Shown: positions 9,557 to 18,040 of the stretch, one piece after another
Numbering within the stretch: the stretch's first letter is position 1
Layout: each line of letters begins with the position of its first letter
Assembly: GCF_019602855.1 (NCBI RefSeq)
Contig: NZ_CP080766.1
Coordinates: 2,480,001 to 2,544,000, forward strand
Source: Cupriavidus pinatubonensis
GTDB taxonomy: Bacteria > Pseudomonadota > Gammaproteobacteria > Burkholderiales > Burkholderiaceae
DNA: 64,000 nucleotides
Direction: 5' to 3'
The notes under the pieces: model-generated
The model's input: the letters and a program-made list of their open reading frames with translations, nothing else
The model's database searches: none
What the model was told of the DNA's origin: nothing
Program-made: the position numbers and the translations under genes

Positions 9557-10030
9557 GTGCAAGCCATTGAGCTGGACCGTACGGATCGGCGCCTGCTGGG
9601 CGTTTTGCAGGAGCAAGGCAGGGCTTCCAACCTGGAACTGGCCGAAGCGATTGCGCTGTCGCCGGCACAGACTTTGCGACGCCACCGCCGCCTGGAGGAG
9701 AGCGGCATCATCAAGCGCTACGAGGCGCGGCTCGATGCCGCGGCGCTCGGCCTTGGCGTGGTGGCCTTTATCCACGTGACCATGGAACGCGGCCATATCC
9801 GCGACCTGTCGAACTTCAAGAGCCTGGTGGCGGAACTCGCGCAGATCCAGGAGTGCTTCTCTGTGACGGGCGATATCGACTACGTGCTGAAGGTCGTCGC
9901 CAAGGACCTGAAGTCGCTGTCGGACTTCCTGCTCGACACGCTGATGCGCATTCCGGGCGTGAGCGGCGTGAAGTCAAGCGTGTGCCTGGACGAGATCAAG
10001 TGCACCAGCGCCGTGCCGCTCGATATGTAA
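9557..10030 (+). CDS. Lrp/AsnC-family transcriptional regulator
   Basis: 157 aa. An N-terminal winged helix-turn-helix (about 1-60; LDRTDRRLLGVLQEQGRAS then LAEAIALSPAQTLRRHRRLEESGIIKRY) is followed by the AsnC/RAM ligand-binding domain ending VSGVKSSVCLDEIK. Translation starts at GTG 9557 with AGGGGAA six bases upstream. It is divergent from hppD. Lrp-family proteins next to hpd commonly respond to tyrosine, phenylalanine or 4-hydroxyphenylpyruvate, so it is the likely local regulator; whether it activates or represses cannot be told. Confidence 0.9.
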   Translation: MQAIELDRTDRRLLGVLQEQGRASNLELAEAIALSPAQTLRRHRRLEESGIIKRYEARLDAAALGLGVVAFIHVTMERGHIRDLSNFKSLVAELAQIQECFSVTGDIDYVLKVVAKDLKSLSDFLLDTLMRIPGVSGVKSSVCLDEIKCTSAVPLDM

Positions 10031-10102
10031 GGCGGGGCTATTGCCGGTACTGGAATACACTCGGAAGCAATGCCCCTACGTGGCCCCCGGCCGCCGCCCA
10101 AG

Positions 10103-10906
10103 ATGTCAAAGCCCCACATCCTGACCTACATCGATGCCGGCGCGTCCGACTGGACCGCCTGCCTGATGCGCACCATCGGGCAGCAACTGCAGTCCGGCAC
10201 ATATGAGATGCGTGCGGTCATGGCATCGGATATCCGGCATGACCCGACGCTGTTCGACGACGCGGTCATGTTCGTCATGCCCGGCGGCGCCGACCTGCCA
10301 TACTGCGCGAAACTCAATGGCGCGCCCAATGCGCGCATCCGGCGTTTTGTCGAAGAGGGCGGCGTCTACCTGGGGATCTGTGCGGGCGCCTACTACGCGT
10401 GCCGGGAGCTGGCGTTCCACGCCGGCACGCGCGGTGCGATCTGCGGTTCGCGCGAGCTGAGCTTCGTCGACGCTGTCGCGGTGGGCTCGCTGCCCGAACT
10501 GACCGGCGGGCGGCTCTATGACGGGACGCCGCGCACGGCCGCGGCGGTCGAATTGCGTACCACGGGCCAACTGGCGGGTGCGCCGATCTCGGCCTACACG
10601 CATTACCACGGCGGCTGCCGCTTCGATTTCGGTAAGGCGCCCGGTGCCGGTACGGAAGTACTGGCCGTCTACGCGGATATCGAAGACGCGCCGCCAGCCA
10701 TCGTCAGTTCGCGTGTCGGCCGGGGCCGCGCGATCCTGACCGGTGTTCACCTCGAAATCTCCGAGCAGGAATTCGAGGAGGTGCTGCGCGGGCACAGCGA
10801 CATGGAGCAGCATATGCACGTGTGCCGGAAGCTGGCCGAGACGGGCGATGCGCGGCTGGAAGTGTTTCGGCAAGTGCTGGCGCATGGCGGACTGACGCTG
10901 GCATAG
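10103..10906 (+). CDS. BPL_N domain-containing protein (class I glutamine amidotransferase-like fold)
   Basis: About 267 aa. PGGADLPYC and GVYLGICAGAYYACRE mark the nucleophile-elbow region of the biotin-protein-ligase N-terminal (BPL_N) family, which resembles class I glutamine amidotransferases; the cysteine of GICAGAY aligns with the usual nucleophile. No biotin ligase catalytic domain is present, so it should not be called a biotin ligase. The reaction is unknown. The start at 10103 (MSKPHILTYIDAG) is preferred over ATG 10070 on family resemblance, but neither has a good ribosome binding site. It is convergent with the M24 hydrolase gene. Confidence 0.78.
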   Translation: MSKPHILTYIDAGASDWTACLMRTIGQQLQSGTYEMRAVMASDIRHDPTLFDDAVMFVMPGGADLPYCAKLNGAPNARIRRFVEEGGVYLGICAGAYYACRELAFHAGTRGAICGSRELSFVDAVAVGSLPELTGGRLYDGTPRTAAAVELRTTGQLAGAPISAYTHYHGGCRFDFGKAPGAGTEVLAVYADIEDAPPAIVSSRVGRGRAILTGVHLEISEQEFEEVLRGHSDMEQHMHVCRKLAETGDARLEVFRQVLAHGGLTLA

Positions 10907-10940
10907 CGCTTCCGCCATGCAGGGGGCGGCCACAACGTGC

Positions 10941-12131
10941 CTATGCCACGGTGGCGTATTCGAGAGTCTTCGGCGTCTTGACGATCACTTCCGGCCTCTC
11001 TCCGACGATGACGGTGTCATCGAGCCGGAATCCACCTAGCCCGTAGACATACAGCCCCGGTTCCGATGAGTAGACTTCGCCCGCCAGCAGCGGCCGGGTA
11101 TTGAAGGCCATGTCCTCGGGATACTCGTGCAGCATCAGCCCGACCGCGTGGCCGGTCCGGTGGAAGACATACTGCCCGCAGCCGGCGGCTTCGATCACGG
11201 CCTGCGCCGCGGCGTCCATGTCGCACACGCGCTTGCCAACAACTGCAGCGGCCACCGCAGCGTCGGTCGCTTGTGCCGCGACCTGGTAAAGCCGCGACTG
11301 CTCGCTGTCGGGCCGGCCGCAGAACCATGTACGTTCGTTCTCGACATGGAGGCCATTGAGGCGCGGCAGGATCAGGTTGACGATGGTATCGCCGCGCGCA
11401 ATGCGCGACCCGCAGGCGGCACCGTCGCCGTGCGGCGAGGCTGACGCGGCGCCCGCCAGCGTCCAGCATTTCAGGATGTCGAAGTCCTCGCCGGGGAAGC
11501 GGTTCGCTGCTTCTTCCACCATCAGCGCGGCCATCGCGTGATCGAGTTCCTGCACGAGCCGGCCGGGGCGGATGTTTTCGCGGTAGCGGTCCTGCACCCA
11601 GTCGGTCAGCGACGCGAGGTCGCGCATGACCTGATGCTCCTCGGCATGCTTGACCCAGCGCAGGCTACGCATTTCCGCAAGCGACGGGCGCAAGGTCAGT
11701 TCGGGCAGGTAGCGCTGCGCGCCGACCAGAATCGGGTGCTGCGTGTCGACCGCGATGCGCGACATGCCCAGCCCCTTGGCGCTGAGCAGCGCGGCGACGA
11801 CCTCGGGCAGTTGCGCGGGCAACGGCAGCCGATTCGACACGCGCGGGTGCTCGGCGTAGAACGTGACGTCGGTCATCCACACAGTGTCCTTGCTGGTGGC
11901 GAAGCGCAGGTGGTTCGTCGACAGCTCGTTCATGACCGCGAAGGTTTCGCCGTTGCGCGGCACGATAACGAATACAGGCCGCTCCCACGGCCAGACATCG
12001 AGCTGGTAATTAGTCGCGTACTGGAAGAAGTCGGGCGTGCCGAAGACCAGCGCATCGACGCTCAGGCGGTCCATCAGCCGGTGCATGGCCGACAGGCGAT
12101 AGTCGTGTACTGCCTTGCTAAGGTGTGCCAT
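10941..12131 (-). CDS. M24-family hydrolase, creatinase-like
   Basis: 396 aa with an N-terminal creatinase domain (about 1-150) and a C-terminal pita-bread domain. Aligning GDTIVNLILPRLNGLHVENERTW with metallo-aminopeptidases places Leu where the first metal Asp should be and Glu where the second should be. The histidine (HRTGHAVGL) and one glutamate (SSEPGLYV) are kept, and the last ligand reads RLDDT instead of RxEDT. P. putida creatinase shows the same type of change (ERTLFC region), so this is probably a metal-independent amidine/amide hydrolase related to creatinase or ectoine hydrolase rather than an Xaa-Pro peptidase. It follows the Bug gene by 14 bp, so the binding protein may deliver its substrate. 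Confidence 0.85.
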   Translation of the reverse strand: MAHLSKAVHDYRLSAMHRLMDRLSVDALVFGTPDFFQYATNYQLDVWPWERPVFVIVPRNGETFAVMNELSTNHLRFATSKDTVWMTDVTFYAEHPRVSNRLPLPAQLPEVVAALLSAKGLGMSRIAVDTQHPILVGAQRYLPELTLRPSLAEMRSLRWVKHAEEHQVMRDLASLTDWVQDRYRENIRPGRLVQELDHAMAALMVEEAANRFPGEDFDILKCWTLAGAASASPHGDGAACGSRIARGDTIVNLILPRLNGLHVENERTWFCGRPDSEQSRLYQVAAQATDAAVAAAVVGKRVCDMDAAAQAVIEAAGCGQYVFHRTGHAVGLMLHEYPEDMAFNTRPLLAGEVYSSEPGLYVYGLGGFRLDDTVIVGERPEVIVKTPKTLEYATVA

Positions 12132-12145
12132 ATCAATCTCGATAC

Positions 12146-13114
12146 TCAGAGGGAAATGTTCAGGCGCCGGATGATCGGGCCCCAGGCGTCGGCATCGCGC
12201 TTCATGTAGCGCTCGACTTCGGTCGGCGGCCCCTTGATCGGGTCAAGGAACTGGTAGCCGAGCTTTTCGCGGAAGCCGGGATCGTCGAGGACCTGGTTGA
12301 TATCAGCATTGACCTTCTGGACCACGCTCGCTGGCGTGCCCGCGCGCGCCACGATGGCGTACCAGCCGGGCACCTGCACGTCATAGCCGAGTTCCTTGAA
12401 GGTGGGCACCGTTGGGAGTGCCGGCAAACGCTTGTCGCCGGTCACGGCCAGCGGGACCAGCTTCTTGCTCGCGAAGAAGGGCTGCACGCCGGCAATCACG
12501 TTCATCATCACCGGCGTCTGCCCGCTCATCAGGCTCGTGGAACCGCCGGTGCCGTTGAACGGCACATGCTGCATGCGGATGCCGGTGCGCTCGGCCACCA
12601 GTTCCATGGCCAGATGCGTAGAGTTGCCGATGCCGCCCGACGCAAAGCTGATCTCGCCCGGACGCGCCTTCGCCATGCGCACGAAGTCCTGGAACGTGCT
12701 CACGTTCAGCGACGGGGCCGCAACGAACACGAACGGCGAACTGGCAAGCATTGCGACACCGGTGAGGTCGCGGGTCGGGTTATACGGCAGCTTGGGATAG
12801 AGGAACGGGTTGAAGGCCAGGTTGGAGACACCGGCAAAGAACAGCGTATGCCCGTCCGCCGGCTGTCCCAGCACGTAGCCGATTGCCAGAGTGCCGTTGG
12901 CGCCCGGCTTGTTCTCGACGACGACAGGCTGCTTCCACGCCTGCGCGAGCTTTTCCGCGAGGGCACGGGCCAGCACGTCATTGCCGGTGCCGCCGGCTTG
13001 CGGCACCACGAGCCGCACGGGTTTGGAGGGAAAAGTCTGCGCCTGCACGATACCCGGCAGCGTCATCGCTACCGCAGTACCAGCCGCCCAGGCAAGTAGT
13101 TGTCGCCGGTCCAT
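12146..13114 (-). CDS. Bug-family tripartite tricarboxylate transporter substrate-binding protein
   Basis: About 322 aa periplasmic solute-binding protein. The chosen ATG at 13114 has AAGGTGG at proper spacing and gives MDRRQLLAWAAGTAVAMTLPGIVQAQTFPS, a cleavable export signal with an Ala-Gln-Ala end. The mature part starts with the Bug signature FPSKPVRLVVPQAGGTGNDVLARALAEKL. No TctA/TctB membrane partners are nearby, as is usual for the expanded Bug family of Burkholderiales. It lies between a TetR gene upstream and the creatinase-like hydrolase gene downstream, all in one direction. Confidence 0.92.
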   Translation of the reverse strand: MDRRQLLAWAAGTAVAMTLPGIVQAQTFPSKPVRLVVPQAGGTGNDVLARALAEKLAQAWKQPVVVENKPGANGTLAIGYVLGQPADGHTLFFAGVSNLAFNPFLYPKLPYNPTRDLTGVAMLASSPFVFVAAPSLNVSTFQDFVRMAKARPGEISFASGGIGNSTHLAMELVAERTGIRMQHVPFNGTGGSTSLMSGQTPVMMNVIAGVQPFFASKKLVPLAVTGDKRLPALPTVPTFKELGYDVQVPGWYAIVARAGTPASVVQKVNADINQVLDDPGFREKLGYQFLDPIKGPPTEVERYMKRDADAWGPIIRRLNISL

Positions 13115-13235
13115 ATTCCACCTTGATTCATTGCGAGAGACACCCTGACAACCAGGGTGTAGGACGCAATGTACCATGTGGTACATCGGTGGGCGGAATC
13201 GGGGTTTACGAGCAGAACATCAGTAAAAAGGAGGC

Positions 13236-13847
13236 TTAGACGGAGGGTTTGCCGGAGGCGGGACTCAGCGCCATCTTGCCGGCGAAATATTTCAGGGCCG
13301 CCGTAGTGCCTTCGCGATCACCGGTAGTGACAAGATCGAGCAACAACCCCCGCATCATGGCGACCTCAACACGCGCTCTCAGGCGTGCCTCGGCCTCATC
13401 CAGTCCCATGCTTTCCCGGAAGCGCTCGGCGAGCATTGTGGCCCAGCTTCCGATCACGTCGTCGAGAAAGCCGCTGAAGCGTTCGCGGTCATGGATTGCC
13501 TTGCCGTAGATCTCGAACAGCAGTTGCATGATCGGCAGGTAGGCAGGCGCCGAGTAGCGTTCCCACGCGGCTTCCATCGCGGCTTGCGGATCCATGCCAT
13601 CGACGATTACGCGTTGCCGCGCATCCTGTTCCGCATGGCGGATTCGGTGCAGCAGCGCCTGCCAGAAGCCATCGGCGGAGCCGAAGTAGTAGATGAGCAT
13701 CCGGTGGCTGGTGCCGAGCGCATCGGCCATGTTCCGGAGAGACAGGTCGCCGAGGCCATTGGCAAGGACTTCGGCGGTGGCGGCATCGAGCAATTGCAGC
13801 GCTTGCTCGCTGGTGGACCGGTCAATGGTGGCTTTGGGTGTTGGCAT
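13236..13847 (-). CDS. TetR-family transcriptional regulator
   Basis: About 203 aa. The N-terminal helix-turn-helix (LANGLGDLSLRNMADALGTSHRMLIYYFGSADGF) is typical of TetR proteins, and an all-helical ligand-binding part follows. Start uncertain: ATG 13847 or ATG 13874, neither with a clear ribosome binding site. It is the first gene of a minus-strand set with the Bug binding protein (121 bp downstream) and the M24 hydrolase, so it probably controls that uptake/hydrolysis unit. Confidence 0.88.
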   Translation of the reverse strand: MPTPKATIDRSTSEQALQLLDAATAEVLANGLGDLSLRNMADALGTSHRMLIYYFGSADGFWQALLHRIRHAEQDARQRVIVDGMDPQAAMEAAWERYSAPAYLPIMQLLFEIYGKAIHDRERFSGFLDDVIGSWATMLAERFRESMGLDEAEARLRARVEVAMMRGLLLDLVTTGDREGTTAALKYFAGKMALSPASGKPSV

Positions 13848-13940
13848 GGCAGGCGGGCAATCATGCCCTGGCACGAAAGCGGGCAGGGCGGCAGCCCGGA
13901 ATTCTACGTGATCGAATCCCGACGCCGCACCCGCAGACTT

Positions 13941-14708
13941 TCACCCTGCCAGTTCGGTGTGCAGCGCCAGATACTCCTGCGACAGCTTGTGGCGCGGATC
14001 CAGGTGGATCATCGGCGTGGCATGCTGGTGCGATTCGCGGATCTTCACAGACGACGACAGCCGCGATGCGAGCACCGGCAGCCCTTCGCTGACCAGTTCC
14101 TCAACGAGCTTGACAGGCAGGCTCGCGCGCGGCTGGAACTGGTTGATCACAATGCCTTCGACCTGCAGCGCTTCGTTGTGGTCCTGCTGGATTTCCTTCA
14201 CGTTGTCGAGCAGCGTATAGAGCGCGCGGCGCGAGAAGTCGTCGCAGTCGAACGGAATCAAGCAGCGCTCCACCGCGATCAGCGCGGAACGCGTGTAGAA
14301 GTTCAGCGCCGGCGGCGTGTCGATGTAGATCGCGTCATAGACCGATTCCAGTTCGATCAGCGCGTCGCGCAGCTTGTAGATCTTGTAGCGCGATTCCAGC
14401 TTGCTATGCAGGGAGTCCAGGTCAGGGTGCGCCGGCATCACATCGAGATTCTCGAACGGCGTCGTGTGGATGAACTCGCTCAGGTCCACCGGCTTGAAGC
14501 TGTAGGTCAGCGACGACTCGAAGAAATGCGCCGCCGTCGGCGTGGCTTCGGCTGCCTGCGCGCCCATCAGGTACTGGGTCGAATTGCCTTGCGCGTCCAG
14601 GTCGACGACAAGCGTGCGCAACCCTTCGCTGGCGCTGATCGCCGCGAGATTGCATACGATGGTCGACTTGCCCACGCCACCCTTCTGATTGAACACGACG
14701 CGCCGCAT
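13941..14708 (-). CDS. Orphan ParA-family ATPase
   Basis: About 255 aa. The start at 14708 has AGAGGGG immediately upstream and places the deviant Walker A box NQKGGVGKST at residues 8-17. DLDAQGNST follows, and YIDTPPALNF is the Walker B/switch region. These are hallmarks of ParA/Soj ATPases. No parB or parS-like site is next to it, so it is not an ordinary chromosome or plasmid partition operon; such orphans often position protein cargo. It is flanked by TetR and LysR genes without visible functional connection. Confidence 0.88.
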   Translation of the reverse strand: MRRVVFNQKGGVGKSTIVCNLAAISASEGLRTLVVDLDAQGNSTQYLMGAQAAEATPTAAHFFESSLTYSFKPVDLSEFIHTTPFENLDVMPAHPDLDSLHSKLESRYKIYKLRDALIELESVYDAIYIDTPPALNFYTRSALIAVERCLIPFDCDDFSRRALYTLLDNVKEIQQDHNEALQVEGIVINQFQPRASLPVKLVEELVSEGLPVLASRLSSSVKIRESHQHATPMIHLDPRHKLSQEYLALHTELAG

Positions 14709-14870
14709 TTGCCCCTCTGGAGAAGATCGTTTCGGAGGCGAAAGCATACCTTAACAAGGTAGGGTGCGGGGGCAGCGGGACGGGGCTGTGGTTCGCACTT
14801 GCGCAGGCTGGCGATCACTGGTACTCGAGTGGACAGTTATCAAGGACGCCGGGACCGGCTAGCGGAGCGG

Positions 14871-15821
14871 TCACGCGTCAGTCTCCCGGATTTCGAATGC
14901 ATTCAGCAATGCTCTTACCTTGGGTGGTACAAGCCTTCGGGCCGGAGTCAGCGCATATACCCTGAGCGGAGACGAAAGAAATGCAGGGAACAACCGCACC
15001 AGTTCTCCTCGCTTGACCTGATCTTCGATGTATGCCGGCATCAGCCGTACGACGCCAAGACCTTCGATGGCGGTGCGCACGCGAATCTCAACATTCGGCG
15101 TCCGGATGGCCGGGCATACGGCTACCCGCCCGACTTCCCGCCCGTTTTCAAACAGATCCCAATAAGTATCGTCACCGTCCACGATCATGGGCCACGACCC
15201 GATATCGGGGAGTTGCCGCGGGAGCCCGCGCCTGGCAATCATCTCCGGCGCTGCGTAGAAAGCGCGTTCCATTGCCACAACGTGTTTGCTGACCAGCGAA
15301 CTGTCGGGCAGTCTTGCATCGGTCTTGACGAACGCAATGTCGTATCGGTGCTCCAGCAGGTCGGGAATCCTCCGCGTATCGTCAATCTCGACCTTCAAAT
15401 CCGGATGCGCCCTGAGCAGCTTCACCAGTGCCGGCGCCAGATGAATCCTGCCTGTTTCATACGGCGCTGCCAGTCGTAGCGTGCCTGATACCTGCTGCCG
15501 TGTTGACCGCGCATCGTTATCCGCTTCCCGAAGTTCATTCAGCAAAGGCGTGATCCGGTCATATAGCGTCTGACCCAGATCCGTTACGCGAATCTTGCGC
15601 GTGGTCCGGTCAAGCAGCCGATTGCCCAGCCGGGCTTCCAGGCGGGCCAGCGACAGGCTGATCGACGACTTCGGAACGCCGCTACGGTCACTCGCGGCAG
15701 TAAAGCCCCCGGCCTCGACGACCCGGCAGAAATTGTCCCAGTCGCCCCAGTCCACGATCTCATCAGGTTTCTTGTGCAGCATGGCCCCGTGCGGCACAGA
15801 GGGCCGCTCTAACTCCGACAC
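14871..15821 (-). CDS. LysR-family transcriptional regulator
   Basis: 316 aa. The N-terminal winged HTH reads FCRVVEAGGFTAASDRSGVPKSSISLSLARLEARLG, with the usual linker LLDRTTRKIRVTDLG. The remainder is the periplasmic-binding-protein-like effector domain. The start given is GTG 15821; an in-frame ATG at 15782 (MLHKKPDEIVDWGDW) is a plausible alternative. It is divergent from the DUF3311/symporter pair across a 380-bp gap, the classic LysR layout, and so is the likely regulator of that transporter. Confidence 0.9.
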   Translation of the reverse strand: MSELERPSVPHGAMLHKKPDEIVDWGDWDNFCRVVEAGGFTAASDRSGVPKSSISLSLARLEARLGNRLLDRTTRKIRVTDLGQTLYDRITPLLNELREADNDARSTRQQVSGTLRLAAPYETGRIHLAPALVKLLRAHPDLKVEIDDTRRIPDLLEHRYDIAFVKTDARLPDSSLVSKHVVAMERAFYAAPEMIARRGLPRQLPDIGSWPMIVDGDDTYWDLFENGREVGRVAVCPAIRTPNVEIRVRTAIEGLGVVRLMPAYIEDQVKRGELVRLFPAFLSSPLRVYALTPARRLVPPKVRALLNAFEIRETDA

Positions 15822-16201
15822 ATCCCGGAGGCATCACCCTCCGGTATTCCATGAATCCTATGAAGCGTCGCGCCTTTTCTGAAGGGGAACCAGTGCATGG
15901 ATTGGGCCATTTTATTCGTGAATCTTGCCAAGGTTGCCGCGGGAAATCCTCCGCCTTGCCGAGTCCGTCGATTGGCCCGTATCTCGCAAACATTGGCCAG
16001 AGACTGGCCCATTTGCGTCGACCTGCGCGCGCTCGCTTCACTACCATTTGGATCAGCGATGCACGGTTGTGATGCATTGCATCGCGATCGAACTTGCGCG
16101 TGCCATCCCGTCAGGAAGGCATCGGATCGACGCCGTCGATTCCGATTCCCATCCCCCGGGCGCACATCCGTGTCCGCTCAAGGAACTTCAGGAGAGCAAC
16201 A
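15822..16201. promoter_or_regulatory. Divergent control region between LysR gene and symporter operon
   Basis: 380 bp with no convincing gene. It contains repeated TTGGCC/TGGCC motifs around 15902, 15971, 15992 and 16004, and an inverted repeat GCGATGCA-N14-TGCATCGC (16056-16085) whose spacer carries an additional GATGCA copy, giving an inner perfect GATGCA-T-TGCATC (16071-16083). These are candidate regulator sites. The symporter operon's ribosome binding site, CAGGAGAG, is at the right end. Confidence 0.5.
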
Positions 16202-16399
16202 TTGAATACGCCAGATAAAGGAGCCCGCAGCTGGATCTGGGCGCTCCTGTTTGCCCCCTACATCGGCCTCTTGTGGCTGCCGTTTTATAACAGCGCTCAA
16301 CCGGAATGGCTGGGCTTTCCATTCTTCTACTGGTATCAGTTCCTCTGGGTGCCGATTACCTCCTTGTTGCTGTACGTCGTCTATCGGAGGATGAAATGA
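16202..16399 (+). CDS. DUF3311 small membrane protein, symporter partner
   Basis: 65 aa read from TTG 16202, preceded by CAGGAGAGCAACA. It begins MNTPDKGARSWIWALLFAPY and has two predicted membrane helices. Small DUF3311 proteins are regularly encoded directly before SSS-family transporters, and here the stop overlaps the symporter's ATG (ATGA), implying coupled translation and probably an obligate complex. The rare TTG start would keep its level low. Confidence 0.82.
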   Translation: MNTPDKGARSWIWALLFAPYIGLLWLPFYNSAQPEWLGFPFFYWYQFLWVPITSLLLYVVYRRMK

Positions 16400-17898
16400 G
16401 CGAGACACCCGCAGTCAATAGCGTGGCAATGGCGGTGTTCATTGCTTTCTTCGTCCTCGTCACAGTGCTGGGATTCGTCGCGGCGCGGTGGAAGCGGGGG
16501 GATTTGTCACAGCTTCATGAATGGGGACTTGGCGGCCGGCAATTCGGCACGGTGATCTCATGGTTCCTTGTAGGCGGGGACTTCTATACGGCCTATACCG
16601 TCATCGCGGTCCCTGCGCTGGTCTATTCGGTGGGCGCGTACGGCTTCTTCGCGATGCCCTATACGATCATCGTCTATCCGTTCGTGTTTGCAGTCATGCC
16701 CAGGCTGTGGGAGGTGTGCCATCGCAAGAACCACATCACGGCTGCCGACTATGTGCAGGGCGAGATCGGAGGACGATGGCTTCCGGCGGCAGTAGCGATC
16801 ACCGGGATCATCGCCACGCTGCCTTATATCGCGCTGCAGCTGATTGGCATGCAAGTGGTGATCAAGGGGCTGGGCGTCGATGGCGAACTGCCGCTGATCG
16901 TTGCCTTCGCCATTCTCGCCGTGTACACCTATTCGAGCGGGCTTCGTGCGCCCGCGATGATTGCCTTCGTGAAGGACATCATGATCTATATCGTGGTCAT
17001 TGCCGCGATCTCGGTCATCCCCAGCAAGCTTGGCGGCTACGGTGCGTTGTTCCATGCTGCCGACACCTACTTCAACGCCAAGGGCGGCGCCACCGGCATC
17101 ATCCTCAAGCCATCGCAATTCACGGCGTACGCGACGCTGGCACTCGGGTCGGCGCTGGCGGGGTTCATGTATCCCCACACCATGACGGGGATACTGTCTT
17201 CGGGTTCCGCAAACACTGTGCGCAAGAATGCCATCGCGCTGCCGGCGTACACATTGTTGCTGGGCCTGATTGCCGTGCTCGGCTATATGGCGATTGCCGC
17301 CGGCGTGCATGTGTCATCCGCTTCGGATGTGGTGCCGGTGCTGTTCCTCAAGTTGTTTCCGTCCTGGTTCGTGGGTTTTTGCGCAGCCGCGATCGCCATC
17401 AGTGCGCTCGTGCCGGCGGCAATCATGTCGATCGGCGCGGCAAACCTGTTCACGCGCAATCTGTACAAGCCGCTGGTCGCGCCGAATGTGAGCCCCGAAA
17501 AAGAGGCTAAGAGTGCCAAGCTGTTTTCGCTGGTCGTGAAGTTCGGCGCATTGCTCTTCATCATCGTGCTGCCCACACAATACGCGATCGACCTGCAACT
17601 GCTCGGTGGCGTCTGGATTCTTCAGATCTTTCCAGCGGTGGTGTTCACGCTATACACACGACGCCTGACCGCGACCGGGCTGCTTGCCGGCTGGTTTGTC
17701 GGCATCGTCACCGGAACGGGACTCGCCATTTCCCTGGGCCTCAAGCCGGTGTATGCGCTGCATATTGGCGATGGTGTGTATCCGACCTACGTTGGCGTGA
17801 TTGCGCTGCTGGTCAACATCGTCGTGTCGGTAGCCGTGTCGGCGCTGACACAAGCGCGTCGTGTTGCAGGCGAAGTTGGCACTGTTACGACGAGGTAG
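16396..17898 (+). CDS. Sodium:solute symporter (SSS family)
   Basis: 500 aa and about 13 hydrophobic helices. The start at 16396 (MSETPAVNSVAMAVFIAFF) overlaps the DUF3311 stop; an in-frame start at 16306 would run through that gene and is unlikely. The segments WGLGGRQFGTVISWFLVGGDFYTAYT and ITAADYVQGEIGGRW are typical of SSS transporters, which use the sodium gradient to import organic anions or similar solutes. The substrate is unknown. The porin downstream could supply the outer-membrane route, and the divergent LysR protein is the likely regulator. Confidence 0.93.
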   Translation: MSETPAVNSVAMAVFIAFFVLVTVLGFVAARWKRGDLSQLHEWGLGGRQFGTVISWFLVGGDFYTAYTVIAVPALVYSVGAYGFFAMPYTIIVYPFVFAVMPRLWEVCHRKNHITAADYVQGEIGGRWLPAAVAITGIIATLPYIALQLIGMQVVIKGLGVDGELPLIVAFAILAVYTYSSGLRAPAMIAFVKDIMIYIVVIAAISVIPSKLGGYGALFHAADTYFNAKGGATGIILKPSQFTAYATLALGSALAGFMYPHTMTGILSSGSANTVRKNAIALPAYTLLLGLIAVLGYMAIAAGVHVSSASDVVPVLFLKLFPSWFVGFCAAAIAISALVPAAIMSIGAANLFTRNLYKPLVAPNVSPEKEAKSAKLFSLVVKFGALLFIIVLPTQYAIDLQLLGGVWILQIFPAVVFTLYTRRLTATGLLAGWFVGIVTGTGLAISLGLKPVYALHIGDGVYPTYVGVIALLVNIVVSVAVSALTQARRVAGEVGTVTTR

Positions 17899-18040
17899 AG
17901 CATTTGCTTATGAGTCTGGATTGAAGTGAAGGCATGCCTTGGGCAGCGCCGTTCTGTTTCCTGTGGAACGGGGCTCAGGCAACCGGCGCTGCTCTTTTCG
18001 AGTTTTTCTGCGGTGTTTCGATAAAACGAAGTGGGGTTTG

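Noticed and set aside
10103..10906. Biotin-protein ligase
   Set aside because: Only the BPL_N amidotransferase-like domain is present; the catalytic ligase domain motifs are absent.
15809..16165. Possible small minus-strand protein upstream of the LysR gene
   Set aside because: Overlaps the control region, lacks a ribosome binding site and shows no recognisable sequence.
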